The notes: generated by a model from the letters alone, not told the origin. Counted from the stretch's first letter, positions 33,640 to 42,581 are shown. The stretch is 64,000 nucleotides of DNA from DATJIG01 sp050260515 (GCA_050260515.1 JBLNCI010000016.1:1-64000); one strand, 5' to 3'. Translations and numbers: made by a program.

Positions 33640-34242
33640 GTGACCGAGGTTTCACAGCCGCGCCTCGAAGACGAGGCGCTCGACGTGCTGTTCCGCAAGG
33701 CTCGTACGCACAACGGCTGGCTGCCGGGAGCTGTACCGGAGGCGACGCTCCGCGCGATCTACGACCTGATGAAATGGGGAGCGACGTCTGCGAACTGCTC
33801 ACCGGGGCGGTTCGTGTTCGTGACGTCGCGCGAGGCGAAGGAGAAGCTGCGCCCGGCGCTGATCGCGGGTAACGTCGACAAGACGATGGCGGCACCGTGC
33901 ACGGTGATCATCGGCTATGACCTCGATTTCTACGAGCACCTTCCGCGGCTGTTCCCGCACGACGATGCGCGCTCGTGGTTCGTCGGCAACGACGAACTGA
34001 TCCGCACCACCGCGTTCCGCAACGGCACCCTCCAGGGCGCATACCTGATGCTTGCGGCGCGGGCTCTCGGCCTCGACTGCGGGCCGATGTCGGGTTTCGA
34101 CAATGCGACGGTCGATGCCGCATTCTTCGCCGGCACCCGCGTCAGGTCGAACTTCCTCTGCAACCTGGGCCGCGGCGATCCGGCAAAGCTGTTCGACCGC
34201 TCGCCGCGGTTCTCGTTCGAGGATGTCTGCCGGATCGCGTGA
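33640..34242 (+). CDS. Nitroreductase-family malonic semialdehyde reductase-like protein
   Basis: A 200-residue FMN-dependent oxidoreductase. The sequence HNGWLPGAVPEATLRAIYDLMKWGATSANCSPGRFVFV and FRNGTLQGAYLMLAARALGLDCGPMSGFD match the RutE/HadB subgroup, which reduces 3-oxopropanoate in uracil degradation. No other rut genes are in the window, so it may serve general aldehyde or nitro-compound reduction. It starts with GTG at 33640, with GGGAG upstream. Confidence 0.85.
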   Translation: MTEVSQPRLEDEALDVLFRKARTHNGWLPGAVPEATLRAIYDLMKWGATSANCSPGRFVFVTSREAKEKLRPALIAGNVDKTMAAPCTVIIGYDLDFYEHLPRLFPHDDARSWFVGNDELIRTTAFRNGTLQGAYLMLAARALGLDCGPMSGFDNATVDAAFFAGTRVRSNFLCNLGRGDPAKLFDRSPRFSFEDVCRIA

Positions 34243-34259
34243 CGCGGTCTGCGCAGGCG

Positions 34260-34841
34260 CTACATCATCGGCACGGGCAGGTCGGCGTCGGACAGCAGCG
34301 GATAGCGCCGGGAGTTGAAGAGCTGATAATGCCACCACTCGTTGCGGTAGAAATCGAATCCCGCGGCCGTCATGATTCCGAGCAGGAGATGACGGTTGCG
34401 TTGTGCGTGCGCCGGGATGTCGACGTTGCCGTGATGAGACAGCGGCGTGAATGCGTCGAAGCCGGTGCCCATGTCGAGATTCCTGCCGTCCGGCCCGACC
34501 AAGGTCAGATCGACCGCCACTCCTCGCGAGTGGGGAGAGCCGCGCCGCGGATCGGCAAGAAATTCGGGATCGGGGCGGACGTTCCACAGCGCCCACTGCG
34601 CCTCGCTCGGGCGGAACGCGTCGAAGACACGAACGCGCATGCCGATCGCCGCCGCAAGCGCGATGGCTTTGGCGAGGGCGGCCGCAGCATCCGGGTGCAG
34701 GTAGCAGCCGGGCCGCGTGTAGACCGGTCGGCCGGTGAAATTGTCGTCGCTCGCGTAGGCGATCGTCGTCTCGACGTCATAGGTCGGGCGTGCGATCTCG
34801 ACGAGCGCCGCCTTCGGCAGTTGTTCGACTGTATCCGTCAT
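34260..34841 (-). CDS. ddpX: D-alanyl-D-alanine dipeptidase (DdpX/VanX family)
   Basis: A 193-residue zinc dipeptidase. Zinc ligands His104 and Asp111 are in SPHSRGVAVDL and His171 is in EWWHYQ, with catalytic Glu168 and the conserved Arg77 in AFRPSEAQ. No signal peptide, so it acts in the cytoplasm, presumably recovering D-Ala from cell-wall turnover. AAGGA lies 8 bases before the ATG. It is convergent with the nitroreductase gene and divergent from tsaB (77 bp apart). Absence of vanA/vanH-like genes argues against a vancomycin-resistance role. Confidence 0.92.
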   Translation of the reverse strand: MTDTVEQLPKAALVEIARPTYDVETTIAYASDDNFTGRPVYTRPGCYLHPDAAAALAKAIALAAAIGMRVRVFDAFRPSEAQWALWNVRPDPEFLADPRRGSPHSRGVAVDLTLVGPDGRNLDMGTGFDAFTPLSHHGNVDIPAHAQRNRHLLLGIMTAAGFDFYRNEWWHYQLFNSRRYPLLSDADLPVPMM

Positions 34842-34918
34842 TCCGGTGGTCCTTACGCAACGCGCACGTCCGGTTTCGTAGCACGGCCGCAGCGGCGGTG
34901 CGACGGCGGAGCGCGCGC

Positions 34919-35593
34919 ATGATCGTGCTCGGGATCGACGCCGCTTCGACCGCGTGCTCGGCGGCGGTGCTCGCCGACGGCAATATCGCCGCCGAGCGCT
35001 TCGCCGCGATGGAGCGCGGACAGGCCGAGGCGCTGGTCCCGATGATCGCCGAGACCTTGCGCGCCGCCGGTATCACGCCAGCGGCCCTCGGCGCGGTCGC
35101 CGTCACCGTGGGGCCTGGAGCCTTCACCGGGGTCCGGATCGGGCTCGCCGCCGCCCGCGGCCTCGCCATCGCCGCGAATCTGCCCTGCATCGGCGTCACC
35201 ACTTTCGAGGCCGTGATCGAGCGTGTCGCTGCAGGTGCATCGCGCGGGGAGATCCTTGTCGCTGCGATCGAAAGCAAGCGGGAGGAGGTCTTCCTGCAGC
35301 CGTTCGATGCGACCCGGATGCCCCTCGGCGAGCCGTTCGCGGCGGCACCGGAGGATGCCGGGCGGGCGCTGCCCGAGGGCGATCTCGTTGTGGTCGGCGA
35401 TGCTGCCGGCCGCCTCGTGGCCGGGCTGAGACGTCCCGCGCGGGTCTCTCCGGTCTCGGGGCCGCCGCGCGCCGCCTGTGTCGCCGCCGTCGCAGCGCGT
35501 CGCGTTCATGCCGGAAACACGGGCGTTCTGCCACGGCCATTCTATTTGCGCCCGCCGGATGCGCGTCCCATGATGGATGCGGTGAAGAAATGA
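34919..35593 (+). CDS. tsaB: tRNA threonylcarbamoyladenosine biosynthesis protein TsaB
   Basis: A 224-residue protein of the TsaB/TsaD ASKHA fold that partners TsaD and TsaE in making t6A37 in tRNAs. It begins MIVLGIDAASTACSAAVL and has the typical GPGAFTGVRIGLAAARGLA segment. Its final codons overlap the rimI start by 4 bp (ATGA), the near-universal tsaB-rimI coupling. Confidence 0.95.
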   Translation: MIVLGIDAASTACSAAVLADGNIAAERFAAMERGQAEALVPMIAETLRAAGITPAALGAVAVTVGPGAFTGVRIGLAAARGLAIAANLPCIGVTTFEAVIERVAAGASRGEILVAAIESKREEVFLQPFDATRMPLGEPFAAAPEDAGRALPEGDLVVVGDAAGRLVAGLRRPARVSPVSGPPRAACVAAVAARRVHAGNTGVLPRPFYLRPPDARPMMDAVKK

Positions 35594-36123
35594 CCGATCA
35601 ACCCGCCCGCTCCATGGCGCGTGCGCCGAAGCCCGCCGGACTGCGAATCTCCGGCGTGACGTTCGCCCATTGTGCGCTGCTCGCGCGGCTCCACGGGTTG
35701 TGCTTCGAGGAGGCTTGGAATTCGGCGACCGTCGCCCAGGTTCTGCGCCTCACCGGCGCCTTCGGACTGCTCGCCACATTGCCCGAACGATCCGATCCGC
35801 TGTTTCCCGGATCCGACGATCGGGCGCCGGCCGGCTTTGCGCTCGTGGCCGGTGCGCTCGACGAGCGCGAGCTCCTGTCGCTGGGTGTTCCGCTGCAACA
35901 TCGGCGCCGCGGTATCGCGACGGCCCTCATCGAGGGTGTCATCGACCGGGTCCGTGCGGAAGGAGTCGTTCGGCTCTTTCTCGAGGTCGCCGAGGACAAC
36001 GACGACGCGCGGCGCCTCTACGCCTCCTTCGGCTTCGAGCAGATCGGGCGGCGGCCTGGCTATTACACCCGTCGCGAAGGCCCTTCTGTTCCCGCGCTCA
36101 CGCTCGCGCTCAAGCTCGCCTGA
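35590..36123 (+). CDS. rimI: Ribosomal-protein-S18-alanine N-acetyltransferase RimI
   Basis: A 177-residue GNAT acetyltransferase. The acetyl-CoA-binding motif is LGVPLQHRRRGIATALIEG, with the R-R-R-G-I-A turn, and the C-terminal LYASFGFEQIGRRPGYYTR is typical of RimI. It acetylates the N-terminus of S18 in the family; substrate here is inferred. Coupled to tsaB and convergent with the tusA-like gene, with only 3 bp between the stops. Confidence 0.92.
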   Translation: MTDQPARSMARAPKPAGLRISGVTFAHCALLARLHGLCFEEAWNSATVAQVLRLTGAFGLLATLPERSDPLFPGSDDRAPAGFALVAGALDERELLSLGVPLQHRRRGIATALIEGVIDRVRAEGVVRLFLEVAEDNDDARRLYASFGFEQIGRRPGYYTRREGPSVPALTLALKLA

Positions 36124-36126
36124 CCG

Positions 36127-36360
36127 TTACGCCTTCCGCACGACGAGGCGGTACACCGAACTCCCTTCCGCCTCGGGCGCGCACGACAGCACCGTGTGGC
36201 CGTGCTCTTCCACGGACCGCGGCACGTTGCTCACCGGCTCGTCGCCGGCGAGGCGAATCTCCGCGGTCTCCCCCGGACGCATGCGTTCGAGGAGGAGTTT
36301 GGTCTTCACGAACGTCATTGGGCAGACGTCGGTGGTGATGTCGAGACGGTGGTCGGCCAT
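36127..36360 (-). CDS. tusA: TusA-family sulfur carrier
   Basis: A 77-residue sulfurtransferase. The persulfide-carrying Cys13 lies in DVCPMTFVKTKLLLERM, the CPxP-type motif of TusA with Met-Thr in place of the usual residues, as in many alphaproteobacteria. It relays sulfur for tRNA thiolation or molybdenum-cofactor metabolism. I chose the ATG at 36360, where family similarity starts, although the frame stays open 13 codons further upstream. It is divergent from fur, 100 bp away. Confidence 0.88.
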   Translation of the reverse strand: MADHRLDITTDVCPMTFVKTKLLLERMRPGETAEIRLAGDEPVSNVPRSVEEHGHTVLSCAPEAEGSSVYRLVVRKA

Positions 36361-36446
36361 GGATTGCAGCGGGGGTCCGGCGGATATCCGGGTTTCCACT
36401 GTACCATGAACGGACTAGCCCCGTAGGTTTACGGGCCCAAATTGGC

Positions 36447-36460
36447 TATAATCGCCGCCC
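36447..36460 (+). promoter_or_regulatory. Perfect -10 box of a probably leaderless fur promoter
   Basis: TATAAT is at 36447-36452. Transcription would begin about 6-7 bases later, at ~36459, essentially on the fur ATG at 36461. No Shine-Dalgarno sequence precedes that ATG (the bases are CGCCGCCC). No good -35 hexamer is seen at 16-18 bp; GTTTAC is 14 bases upstream. Confidence 0.6.
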
Positions 36461-36913
36461 ATGGACGACGCGCTCTCAAAGGCCAAGCCGGTCGGGACGA
36501 CATCGATCGAGCAACTGTGCCTCGAAAAAGGGCTGAAGATGACCGGCCCGCGCCGGGTCATCGCCAAGGTGCTGTCCTCGGCGTCCAACCATCCCGATGC
36601 CGAGGAGGTCCATCGCCGCGCCGCCAAGGTCGACGCCCGCATATCCTTGGCGACCGTGTACCGCACGCTTCGCTTGTTCGAGGAGCAGGGCATCCTCGCG
36701 CGGCGCGACTTCGGCGATGGCCGCTCGCGCTACGAGGCGGAAGCGTCGCGGCACCACCATGACCATCTCATCGATCTGCACACCGGCCGGGTGATCGAGT
36801 TCGAGAGCGAGGAGATCGAGGCTTTGCAGGCGAAGCTTGCGCGACGTCTCGGATACCGCCTCGTAAATCACCGGCTGGAGCTCTACGGCGTTCCGCTTCG
36901 CAAGGCGAAATGA
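36461..36913 (+). CDS. fur: Fur-family transcriptional regulator
   Basis: A 150-residue metal-responsive repressor. The winged-helix DNA-binding part (residues ~15-85) includes GLKMTGPRRVIAKVL and ISLATVYRTLRLFEEQGIL. The dimerisation part has the metal motif HHHDHL at 98-103, but no CxxC pair, as is usual for alphaproteobacterial Fur/Mur, some of which respond to manganese. The last codons overlap olsB by 4 bp, so the regulator is cotranscribed with lipid genes. A second Fur-superfamily gene, irr, is at 57678; the two can be told apart by motif. Confidence 0.93.
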   Translation: MDDALSKAKPVGTTSIEQLCLEKGLKMTGPRRVIAKVLSSASNHPDAEEVHRRAAKVDARISLATVYRTLRLFEEQGILARRDFGDGRSRYEAEASRHHHDHLIDLHTGRVIEFESEEIEALQAKLARRLGYRLVNHRLELYGVPLRKAK

Positions 36914-37761
36914 GCGGCTGGTCCGATAGCGCTGCCGTCAGTGCTCTTGCACAGAAGGGCAAGGACGGCGTGCCGTTCGATCCCATTCGCGCCGGCAACC
37001 TCGTTGCCCGGGTTGCCTTCGGTGAAGCCGATATCGATGCCGCACAGGCGCTGCGGTATCGCGTCTTCTACGAGGAGATGAAAGCCCGGCCCAGTCCGGA
37101 GGTGGCGGCGCGGCGTCGCGATTTCGACGTGTTCGATCCGTTTTGCGACCACCTTCTCGTGATCGATGCCGCGAAAGCGGGCGCGAGCGCCGTCGTCGGA
37201 ACCTACCGCGTGATGCGGCGCGCCGCCGCCGCCCGAAAGGGCGGCTTCTACAGCCAATCCGAATACGACATCAAGCCGCTGCTCGATCTTCCCGGCGAGG
37301 TTCTCGAGCTCGGTCGGTCGTGCGTCGACGCCGAATACCGGACGCGCTCGACCATGAATCTCCTCTGGCGGTCGATCGCTGCGTACGTGTTCCACTACGA
37401 GATCGAGGTGATGTTCGGGTGCGCGAGCCTCGCCGGCACCGACGTCGACGCGCACGCGGCGGCGCTCTCGTATCTTCACCACCACCACCTCGCGCCTCCG
37501 GCGCTGCGGCCTCGCGCGCTGCCCGACCGCTATGTCGACATGCGTCGCGTGGCGCTCGATCGCCTCGATCCCCGCACCGCGCTCGCGAGCCTGCCGCCGC
37601 TGGTCAAAGGATATCTCCGCCTGGGCGGCTTCGTGGGCGACGGGGCGGTCATCGACCCGGAGTTCAACACGACGGATGTCTCGATCGTCGTGAAGACCGA
37701 CCTGATCACCGAGAAATACGTGCGCCACTACGAACGTCCGGTGCGCGAGTCCCCCGGCTGA
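36910..37761 (+). CDS. olsB: Ornithine-acyl-ACP N-acyltransferase OlsB
   Basis: A 283-residue GNAT-fold acyltransferase that transfers a 3-hydroxyacyl chain from ACP to ornithine, making lyso-ornithine lipid. Typical segments are DAAQALRYRVFYEEMKA, FDVFDPFCDHLLVID and GEVLELGRSCVDAEYRTRSTM. It overlaps fur by 4 bp and is followed after 4 bp by the second acyltransferase. Together they account for both steps of ornithine-lipid synthesis. Coupling to a metal regulator suggests membrane remodelling tied to metal status, an inference. Confidence 0.9.
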   Translation: MSGWSDSAAVSALAQKGKDGVPFDPIRAGNLVARVAFGEADIDAAQALRYRVFYEEMKARPSPEVAARRRDFDVFDPFCDHLLVIDAAKAGASAVVGTYRVMRRAAAARKGGFYSQSEYDIKPLLDLPGEVLELGRSCVDAEYRTRSTMNLLWRSIAAYVFHYEIEVMFGCASLAGTDVDAHAAALSYLHHHHLAPPALRPRALPDRYVDMRRVALDRLDPRTALASLPPLVKGYLRLGGFVGDGAVIDPEFNTTDVSIVVKTDLITEKYVRHYERPVRESPG

Positions 37762-37765
37762 CCCG

Positions 37766-38641
37766 ATGGGATCGCCCGTTCGCGCCACGGTGCGCCTCGT
37801 TCTGTATCTGAGCTGGACGTTTCTCCTCATCCCGCTTCAGACGATTGCCTTGGTCTTGCGGCTGCCGCTGCACCGCCGGCTGCCGCGCCTGTATCACCGT
37901 GTGTGCTGTCGGCTGCTGGGTCTGCATGTGTTGCGCCGCGGCGCGATGGTCGCGACGCGCCCGGCGCTTTTCATCTCGAACCACACCTCCTATCTCGACA
38001 TCACGGTGCTTGGGTCGCTGCTCGACGTGTCGTTCGTGGCCAAAGCCGAAATTGCCGGGTGGCCGCTGTTCGGACTGCTTGCCAAGCTGCAGCGCTCGGT
38101 TTTCATCGAGCGGCGGGCGAGTCACAGCCGGCGCCACCGCGACGAGGTCGGCAAGCGCCTCGACCAAGGCGATGCGCTCGTCGTCTTCCCGGAGGGGACG
38201 ACCGGCGATGGCAATCACGTGCTGCCGTTCAAGAGCGCTTTGTTCGCCGTTGCCGAACGCGAAGTGAACGGTGAGCCCTTGCTGGTGCAGCCCATCTCGA
38301 TCGCGTATGTCCGTCTCGACGGCATTCCGCTCGGCCGCGAGTGGCGGCCGTATTTCGCGTGGTACGGCGCGATGGAGATGCCGGCCCATCTCTGGACCGT
38401 GCTCGGCCTCGGTCAGGTGACGGTCGAAGTGCACTTCCATCACCCGCTCGACATTCGCTCCGCGGCGATCGCAGCCGGTCTCGACTGGAGCGCTCCCCAC
38501 GACCGCGCGGCGTCCGCCGCCGCCCGTAAGGCGCTCGCGGAATCGTGCCGCACGGTGATCGCCCACGGCGTGTCGGAGTCCATCGCCGGTGTCGCGAATA
38601 TGTCGCCGGCGCTACCGTCCGGTCACGGGGCCGCAGCTTGA
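37766..38641 (+). CDS. olsA: Lyso-ornithine-lipid O-acyltransferase (OlsA/PlsC family)
   Basis: A 291-residue membrane-associated 1-acyl-glycerol-phosphate acyltransferase-type enzyme. An N-terminal hydrophobic segment (LVLYLSWTFLLIPLQTIALVL) precedes the catalytic HX4D in SNHTSYLDITVLG and the substrate motif VVFPEGTTGDGN. Adjacent to olsB, it most likely adds the second fatty acid to lyso-ornithine lipid; acylating lysophosphatidate is also possible for this family. miaB follows on the same strand. Confidence 0.87.
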   Translation: MGSPVRATVRLVLYLSWTFLLIPLQTIALVLRLPLHRRLPRLYHRVCCRLLGLHVLRRGAMVATRPALFISNHTSYLDITVLGSLLDVSFVAKAEIAGWPLFGLLAKLQRSVFIERRASHSRRHRDEVGKRLDQGDALVVFPEGTTGDGNHVLPFKSALFAVAEREVNGEPLLVQPISIAYVRLDGIPLGREWRPYFAWYGAMEMPAHLWTVLGLGQVTVEVHFHHPLDIRSAAIAAGLDWSAPHDRAASAAARKALAESCRTVIAHGVSESIAGVANMSPALPSGHGAAA

Positions 38642-38701
38642 CTCGCGGTCTTCCGATGTTAGTGTGCCGGTGAAGCGCCGCCGGCCGGCCGCAGTGCACG
38701 T

Positions 38702-40099
38702 TTGCGCGGCTTGCAACACTTGGCGAACACGCTCTTGGCGAAAAAGCTCTTCATCCAGACCTACGGCTGCCAGATGAACGTCTACGACTCCGCCCGCATG
38801 GCGGACGTCCTGGCGCCGCACGGCTATGCGACGACCGAGTCGGCGAACGATGCCGATGTCGTCGTTCTCAACACCTGTCACATCCGCGAGAAAGCCTCGG
38901 AGAAGGTCTACTCGGAGCTCGGTCGCCTGCGTCTCATGCGCGAGGAGCGGCGCGCCGCCGGCGAGGACGTGATGCTCGCGGTGGGCGGCTGCGTCGCCCA
39001 GGCCGAGGGCGAGGAGATGACTCGCCGCGCGCCCTTCGTCGACATCGTGTTCGGGCCGCAGACGTACCACCGGCTGCCGCAGATGGTCGCCGAGGCGACG
39101 CGGGCGCGGGAGGCAGGCGCCTTCGGCGCCGGCGTCGTGGCCACCGACTTCCCCGCGGAATCGAAGTTTGACGCGTTGCCGGCGCAGTCGACTCTGAGCG
39201 CGCCTTCCGCGTTCCTGTCGGTCCAGGAGGGCTGCGACAAGTTCTGCACATTCTGCGTCGTTCCGTACACGCGCGGCGCCGAATTCTCGCGGCCGGTTGC
39301 CGCGGTTCTCGATGAGGCGCGCGCGCTCGCGAAGCGCGGCACGGTCGAGATCACGCTCCTTGGCCAGAACGTCAACGCCTACCACGGCGAGGGCCCGGAC
39401 GGCCGCGCGTGGTCCCTTGCCCATCTGATCCGCGCGGTGGCGGAGATCGAAGGCGTCGCCCGCATCCGTTACACGACGTCGCATCCGCGCGACATGGATG
39501 ACGATTTGATCGCCGCGCACGGCGAGGTCCCCGCGCTGATGCCGTACCTGCATCTCCCGGTGCAGTCGGGCAGCGACCGCGTGCTTGCCGCGATGAACCG
39601 TCGCTATTCCGCGGACGATTATCTCCGCGTCGTCGACAAGCTGCGCCGCGCGCGGCCCGACATCGCGCTCGCCTCGGATTTCATCGTCGGGTTTCCGGGC
39701 GAGAGCGACCGCGAGTTCGAGGACACGCTCGCGCTGGTGCGCGCGGTAGGCTACGCGCAGTCATATGCGTTCAAGTACAGCGCGCGGCCGGGAACGCCCG
39801 CCGCCGAGCTCGAGAACGCCGTCCCCGAGGACGTAAAGTCGGAACGGCTCGCGGTTCTGCAGCGGCTCATCGCCGAGCTCAGCCTCGACTTCAATCGCCG
39901 CTCCGTCGGCGCGACGGTGCCGGTGCTGCTCGACCGTCGCGGACGCCACGTCGGCCAGCTCGGCGGTCGCACGCCTCATATGCAGGCCGTCCACGTCGCG
40001 ATCGGCGACGTCGCTCCGCGTGGCGCCGAGGCCCGCGTCCGCATCACCGAGGCATTCGCCCACAGCGTCGAGGGCGTCCTCGCGGAGGGCGCGGCCTGA
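38702..40099 (+). CDS. miaB: tRNA-2-methylthio-N6-dimethylallyladenosine synthase MiaB
   Basis: A radical-SAM methylthiotransferase of ~465 residues that adds a methylthio group to i6A37 of tRNAs. The N-terminal UPF0004 domain begins KKLFIQTYGCQMNVYDS with three cluster Cys (the others in LNTCHIREKA and AVGGCVAQAEG). The radical-SAM cluster is Cys178-x3-Cys182-x2-Cys185 (CDKFCTFC), and a TRAM domain ends the chain. No good start stands out: TTG codons at 38702, 38720 and 38735 are candidates, and homology begins near the last. Confidence 0.95.
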   Translation: MRGLQHLANTLLAKKLFIQTYGCQMNVYDSARMADVLAPHGYATTESANDADVVVLNTCHIREKASEKVYSELGRLRLMREERRAAGEDVMLAVGGCVAQAEGEEMTRRAPFVDIVFGPQTYHRLPQMVAEATRAREAGAFGAGVVATDFPAESKFDALPAQSTLSAPSAFLSVQEGCDKFCTFCVVPYTRGAEFSRPVAAVLDEARALAKRGTVEITLLGQNVNAYHGEGPDGRAWSLAHLIRAVAEIEGVARIRYTTSHPRDMDDDLIAAHGEVPALMPYLHLPVQSGSDRVLAAMNRRYSADDYLRVVDKLRRARPDIALASDFIVGFPGESDREFEDTLALVRAVGYAQSYAFKYSARPGTPAAELENAVPEDVKSERLAVLQRLIAELSLDFNRRSVGATVPVLLDRRGRHVGQLGGRTPHMQAVHVAIGDVAPRGAEARVRITEAFAHSVEGVLAEGAA

Positions 40100-41133
40100 T
40101 GGCGCGCAAGAGCCAGCCGCGCAGCCGCGAGCGCGCCGCACCGGTGCACATGCAATTCGAGGACAACCGCGTTCTCGCCCAGCTCTTCGGAGAGCGCGAC
40201 CGCAACATCGCGGTGCTCGAGGACAGACTCGGCGTCAGCGTTGCCAGTCGCGGCAACCGCCTCGCGATCTCGGGCCCGCCCGAGTCCGCGGCGGTTGCGC
40301 GCACGGCGCTCGCCTCGCTGTACCGGGATCTCAGCCATGGCGCCGAGGTGGGGCCGGCCGAAGTCGAGGCGGCGATCACCCGCGCCGGCGGCGGCGGCGG
40401 AACGGTGCTCGCGACCCGCAAGCGATCGATCGCGCCGCGCACGGCGGCGCAGGACCGCTATCTCAAGGCGCTCAAGGAGCACGAGCTCGTGTTCGCCGTC
40501 GGCCCCGCCGGCACCGGCAAGACCTATCTCGCCGTGGCGACAGCGGTCTCGGCGCTGCTCGCGGGCGACGTCGAGCACATCATCCTGTCGCGTCCGGCGG
40601 TTGAGGCCGGCGAGCGGCTCGGGTTCCTGCCGGGCGATATCCGCGAGAAGGTCGACCCCTACCTGCGGCCGCTGTTCGATGCGCTGTACGACATGCTGCC
40701 GGGCGATCAGGTGATGAAGCGCATGACCAGCGGCGAGATCGAGATCGCGCCGCTCGCGTTCATGCGCGGCCGCACGCTCGCGCACGCGTTCATCATCCTC
40801 GACGAGGCGCAGAACACCACGCCGATGCAGATGAAGATGTTCCTGACCCGCCTCGGCGAGGGGTCGCGGATGGCGGTGACGGGCGACCTCACGCAGGTCG
40901 ACCTCCCGACCGGCGCGCGCTCGGGCCTGCTCGACGCGGTCGAGACGCTCGAGGGCACCGACGGAGTCGCGTTCGTCCGGTTCACCGCCGACGACACCGT
41001 CCGGCATCCGCTGGTGAACCGCATCGTCAACGCCTACGACCGCGCCGAACGCGCGCGCCGCGGTGCCATCGACCCCGACCTCGTGCCGGGCGGAGGGCTC
41101 AGGGCGCGTCCGCGCGGCCCGGGACATGCCTGA
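40099..41133 (+). CDS. phoH: PhoH family ATPase (YbeZ)
   Basis: A 344-residue P-loop NTPase. The Walker A motif GPAGTGKT is at residues 135-142 and Walker B is in HAFIILDEAQNTTP. An N-terminal KH-like segment precedes it (NRNIAVLEDRLGVS type). PhoH/YbeZ interacts functionally with the rRNA-processing nuclease YbeY. Its ATG overlaps the miaB stop by one base and its end overlaps ybeY by 8 bp. Confidence 0.95.
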   Translation: MARKSQPRSRERAAPVHMQFEDNRVLAQLFGERDRNIAVLEDRLGVSVASRGNRLAISGPPESAAVARTALASLYRDLSHGAEVGPAEVEAAITRAGGGGGTVLATRKRSIAPRTAAQDRYLKALKEHELVFAVGPAGTGKTYLAVATAVSALLAGDVEHIILSRPAVEAGERLGFLPGDIREKVDPYLRPLFDALYDMLPGDQVMKRMTSGEIEIAPLAFMRGRTLAHAFIILDEAQNTTPMQMKMFLTRLGEGSRMAVTGDLTQVDLPTGARSGLLDAVETLEGTDGVAFVRFTADDTVRHPLVNRIVNAYDRAERARRGAIDPDLVPGGGLRARPRGPGHA

Positions 41134-41689
41134 GCCCGCGCCAACCATCGAAGTCTTGGTCGAGGACGTCGCCTGGCGACGCGTGCCGCGCGTGAAGAAC
41201 CTCGTCGCCCGCGCGGTCGCAGCCGCCTTCGACGTTGCCGTGCCCGCGAACCGTCCGGTGTCGGCGTGCGTCGCGCTGGTTCGCGACCGCGCCATCGCCG
41301 AGCTCAACCACGACTTCCGCGGCGTCAAAGGCCCGACCGACGTTCTCGCCTTCCCGCAGATCGACGGCGGCGTCCGCCGCATCGCGAGTGCGCTCGCGCG
41401 CGCGGCCGGTCGCGATCCCGTTCCCTTGGGTGACGTCATCGTGGCGTATGGTGCCTGTGCCCGCGGCGCCCGCGAGGCGCGGGTGCCGATCCGGAGCCAC
41501 GTCGCCCACCTCGTTGTCCACGGGGCCCTGCATCTTCTCGGACACGACCACGCCGCCAGTCACGATACGGTGCGGATGCGGGCTCTCGAACGGGAAGCGC
41601 TCACCCGCCTCGGCATCCCCGATCCGTACGCGGAACGTGCTATGACTTCCCGCAGCACCCGAGCTTCGCGCACGCGCAAAGATGGCTGA
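41126..41689 (+). CDS. ybeY: Endoribonuclease YbeY
   Basis: A 187-residue zinc-dependent RNase that matures 16S rRNA and takes part in ribosome quality control. The metal motif H-x3-H-x5-H appears in HLVVHGALHLLGHDH, and the upstream FRGVKGPTDVLAFP is the family signature. The chain extends ~20 basic residues past the usual end (TSRSTRASRTRKDG). Overlaps phoH by 8 bp and the CorC-like gene by 8 bp. Confidence 0.94.
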   Translation: MPEPAPTIEVLVEDVAWRRVPRVKNLVARAVAAAFDVAVPANRPVSACVALVRDRAIAELNHDFRGVKGPTDVLAFPQIDGGVRRIASALARAAGRDPVPLGDVIVAYGACARGAREARVPIRSHVAHLVVHGALHLLGHDHAASHDTVRMRALEREALTRLGIPDPYAERAMTSRSTRASRTRKDG

Positions 41690-42581
41690 TCCCACCGAGA
41701 GTCCCGCACCTGAACGGAAATCCGGCAGAGGCCTCCGCCGGCTGCTGTCGCGGTTGTCGCCGAAGCCGAAACCCGAGGATGAGCTCCGCGACGCCATCGC
41801 CGAGATCATCGAGGAGCGAGCCGAGGAGGAGGGCAGCGAGGCCGGCATCACTGCCGACGAGCGGCTCCTCATCACCAACGTCCTGAAGCTCCGCGACCTC
41901 ACCGTTCAGGACATCATGGTGCCGCGCGCGGAGATCGTCGCCGTCGACGCGTCGATGAAGATGTCGGACCTTCTCGCGGTCATGACCCGCGAGGCGCATT
42001 CGCGGATGCCGGTGTACCGGGGCACGCTCGACGACGTCGTCGGTTTCGTCCACATCAAGGACGTGCTGGTGCACATGAACGCCGGGCCCGAGTTCGACAT
42101 CAGCCGCATCGTGCGCCGCGTGCTGATCATCTCGCCTGCCTTGCGCGTCCTCGATCTGTTGCTGGAGATGCGCTTCACCCGCACCCATCTCGCGCTCGTC
42201 GTCGACGAGTACGGCGGCATCGACGGGCTGGTGTCCATCGAGGACGTGGTCGAGGAGATCGTCGGCGACATCCAGGACGAGCACGACGTCGACGAGCCGG
42301 TGCTGATCGCACGTCCGGACGGCACGCTGCTCGCCGACGCGCGGACGCGCCTCGACGAATTCGAATCCCAGGTCGGGCCGATCCTCACACCCGAGGAGCG
42401 CGAAGGCGATCAGACGACGCTCGGCGGACTGCTCGCGGCGATCGCCGGGCGCGTCCCCGCCCGCGGCGAGGTCATCAAGCATTCGAGCGGGGTCGAGTTC
42501 GAGGTGATCGACGCCGATCCGCGCCGTGTCCGACGCCTGCGCGCGCGCAATCTGCCGAAGAAGCCGGCCGATGGCGGCTGA
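41682..42581 (+). CDS. corC: CorC-type CBS/transporter-associated domain protein
   Basis: A 299-residue cytoplasmic protein lacking the membrane DUF21 domain. Two CBS domains (from VQDIMVPRAEIVAVD and from IISPALRVLDLLLEM) are followed by a C-terminal CorC_HlyC domain (LADARTRLDEFESQVG... VIKHSSGVEFEVIDAD). CorC is linked to Mg/Co efflux in enterobacteria; in alphaproteobacteria its conserved place between ybeY and lnt suggests an envelope role. Overlaps lnt by 11 bp. Confidence 0.92.
   Translation: MADPTESPAPERKSGRGLRRLLSRLSPKPKPEDELRDAIAEIIEERAEEEGSEAGITADERLLITNVLKLRDLTVQDIMVPRAEIVAVDASMKMSDLLAVMTREAHSRMPVYRGTLDDVVGFVHIKDVLVHMNAGPEFDISRIVRRVLIISPALRVLDLLLEMRFTRTHLALVVDEYGGIDGLVSIEDVVEEIVGDIQDEHDVDEPVLIARPDGTLLADARTRLDEFESQVGPILTPEEREGDQTTLGGLLAAIAGRVPARGEVIKHSSGVEFEVIDADPRRVRRLRARNLPKKPADGG

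Noticed and set aside
34260..34841. Vancomycin-resistance role for the VanX-like dipeptidase
   Set aside because: No vanH, vanA or vanRS-like neighbours; a Gram-negative D-Ala recovery role is more likely.
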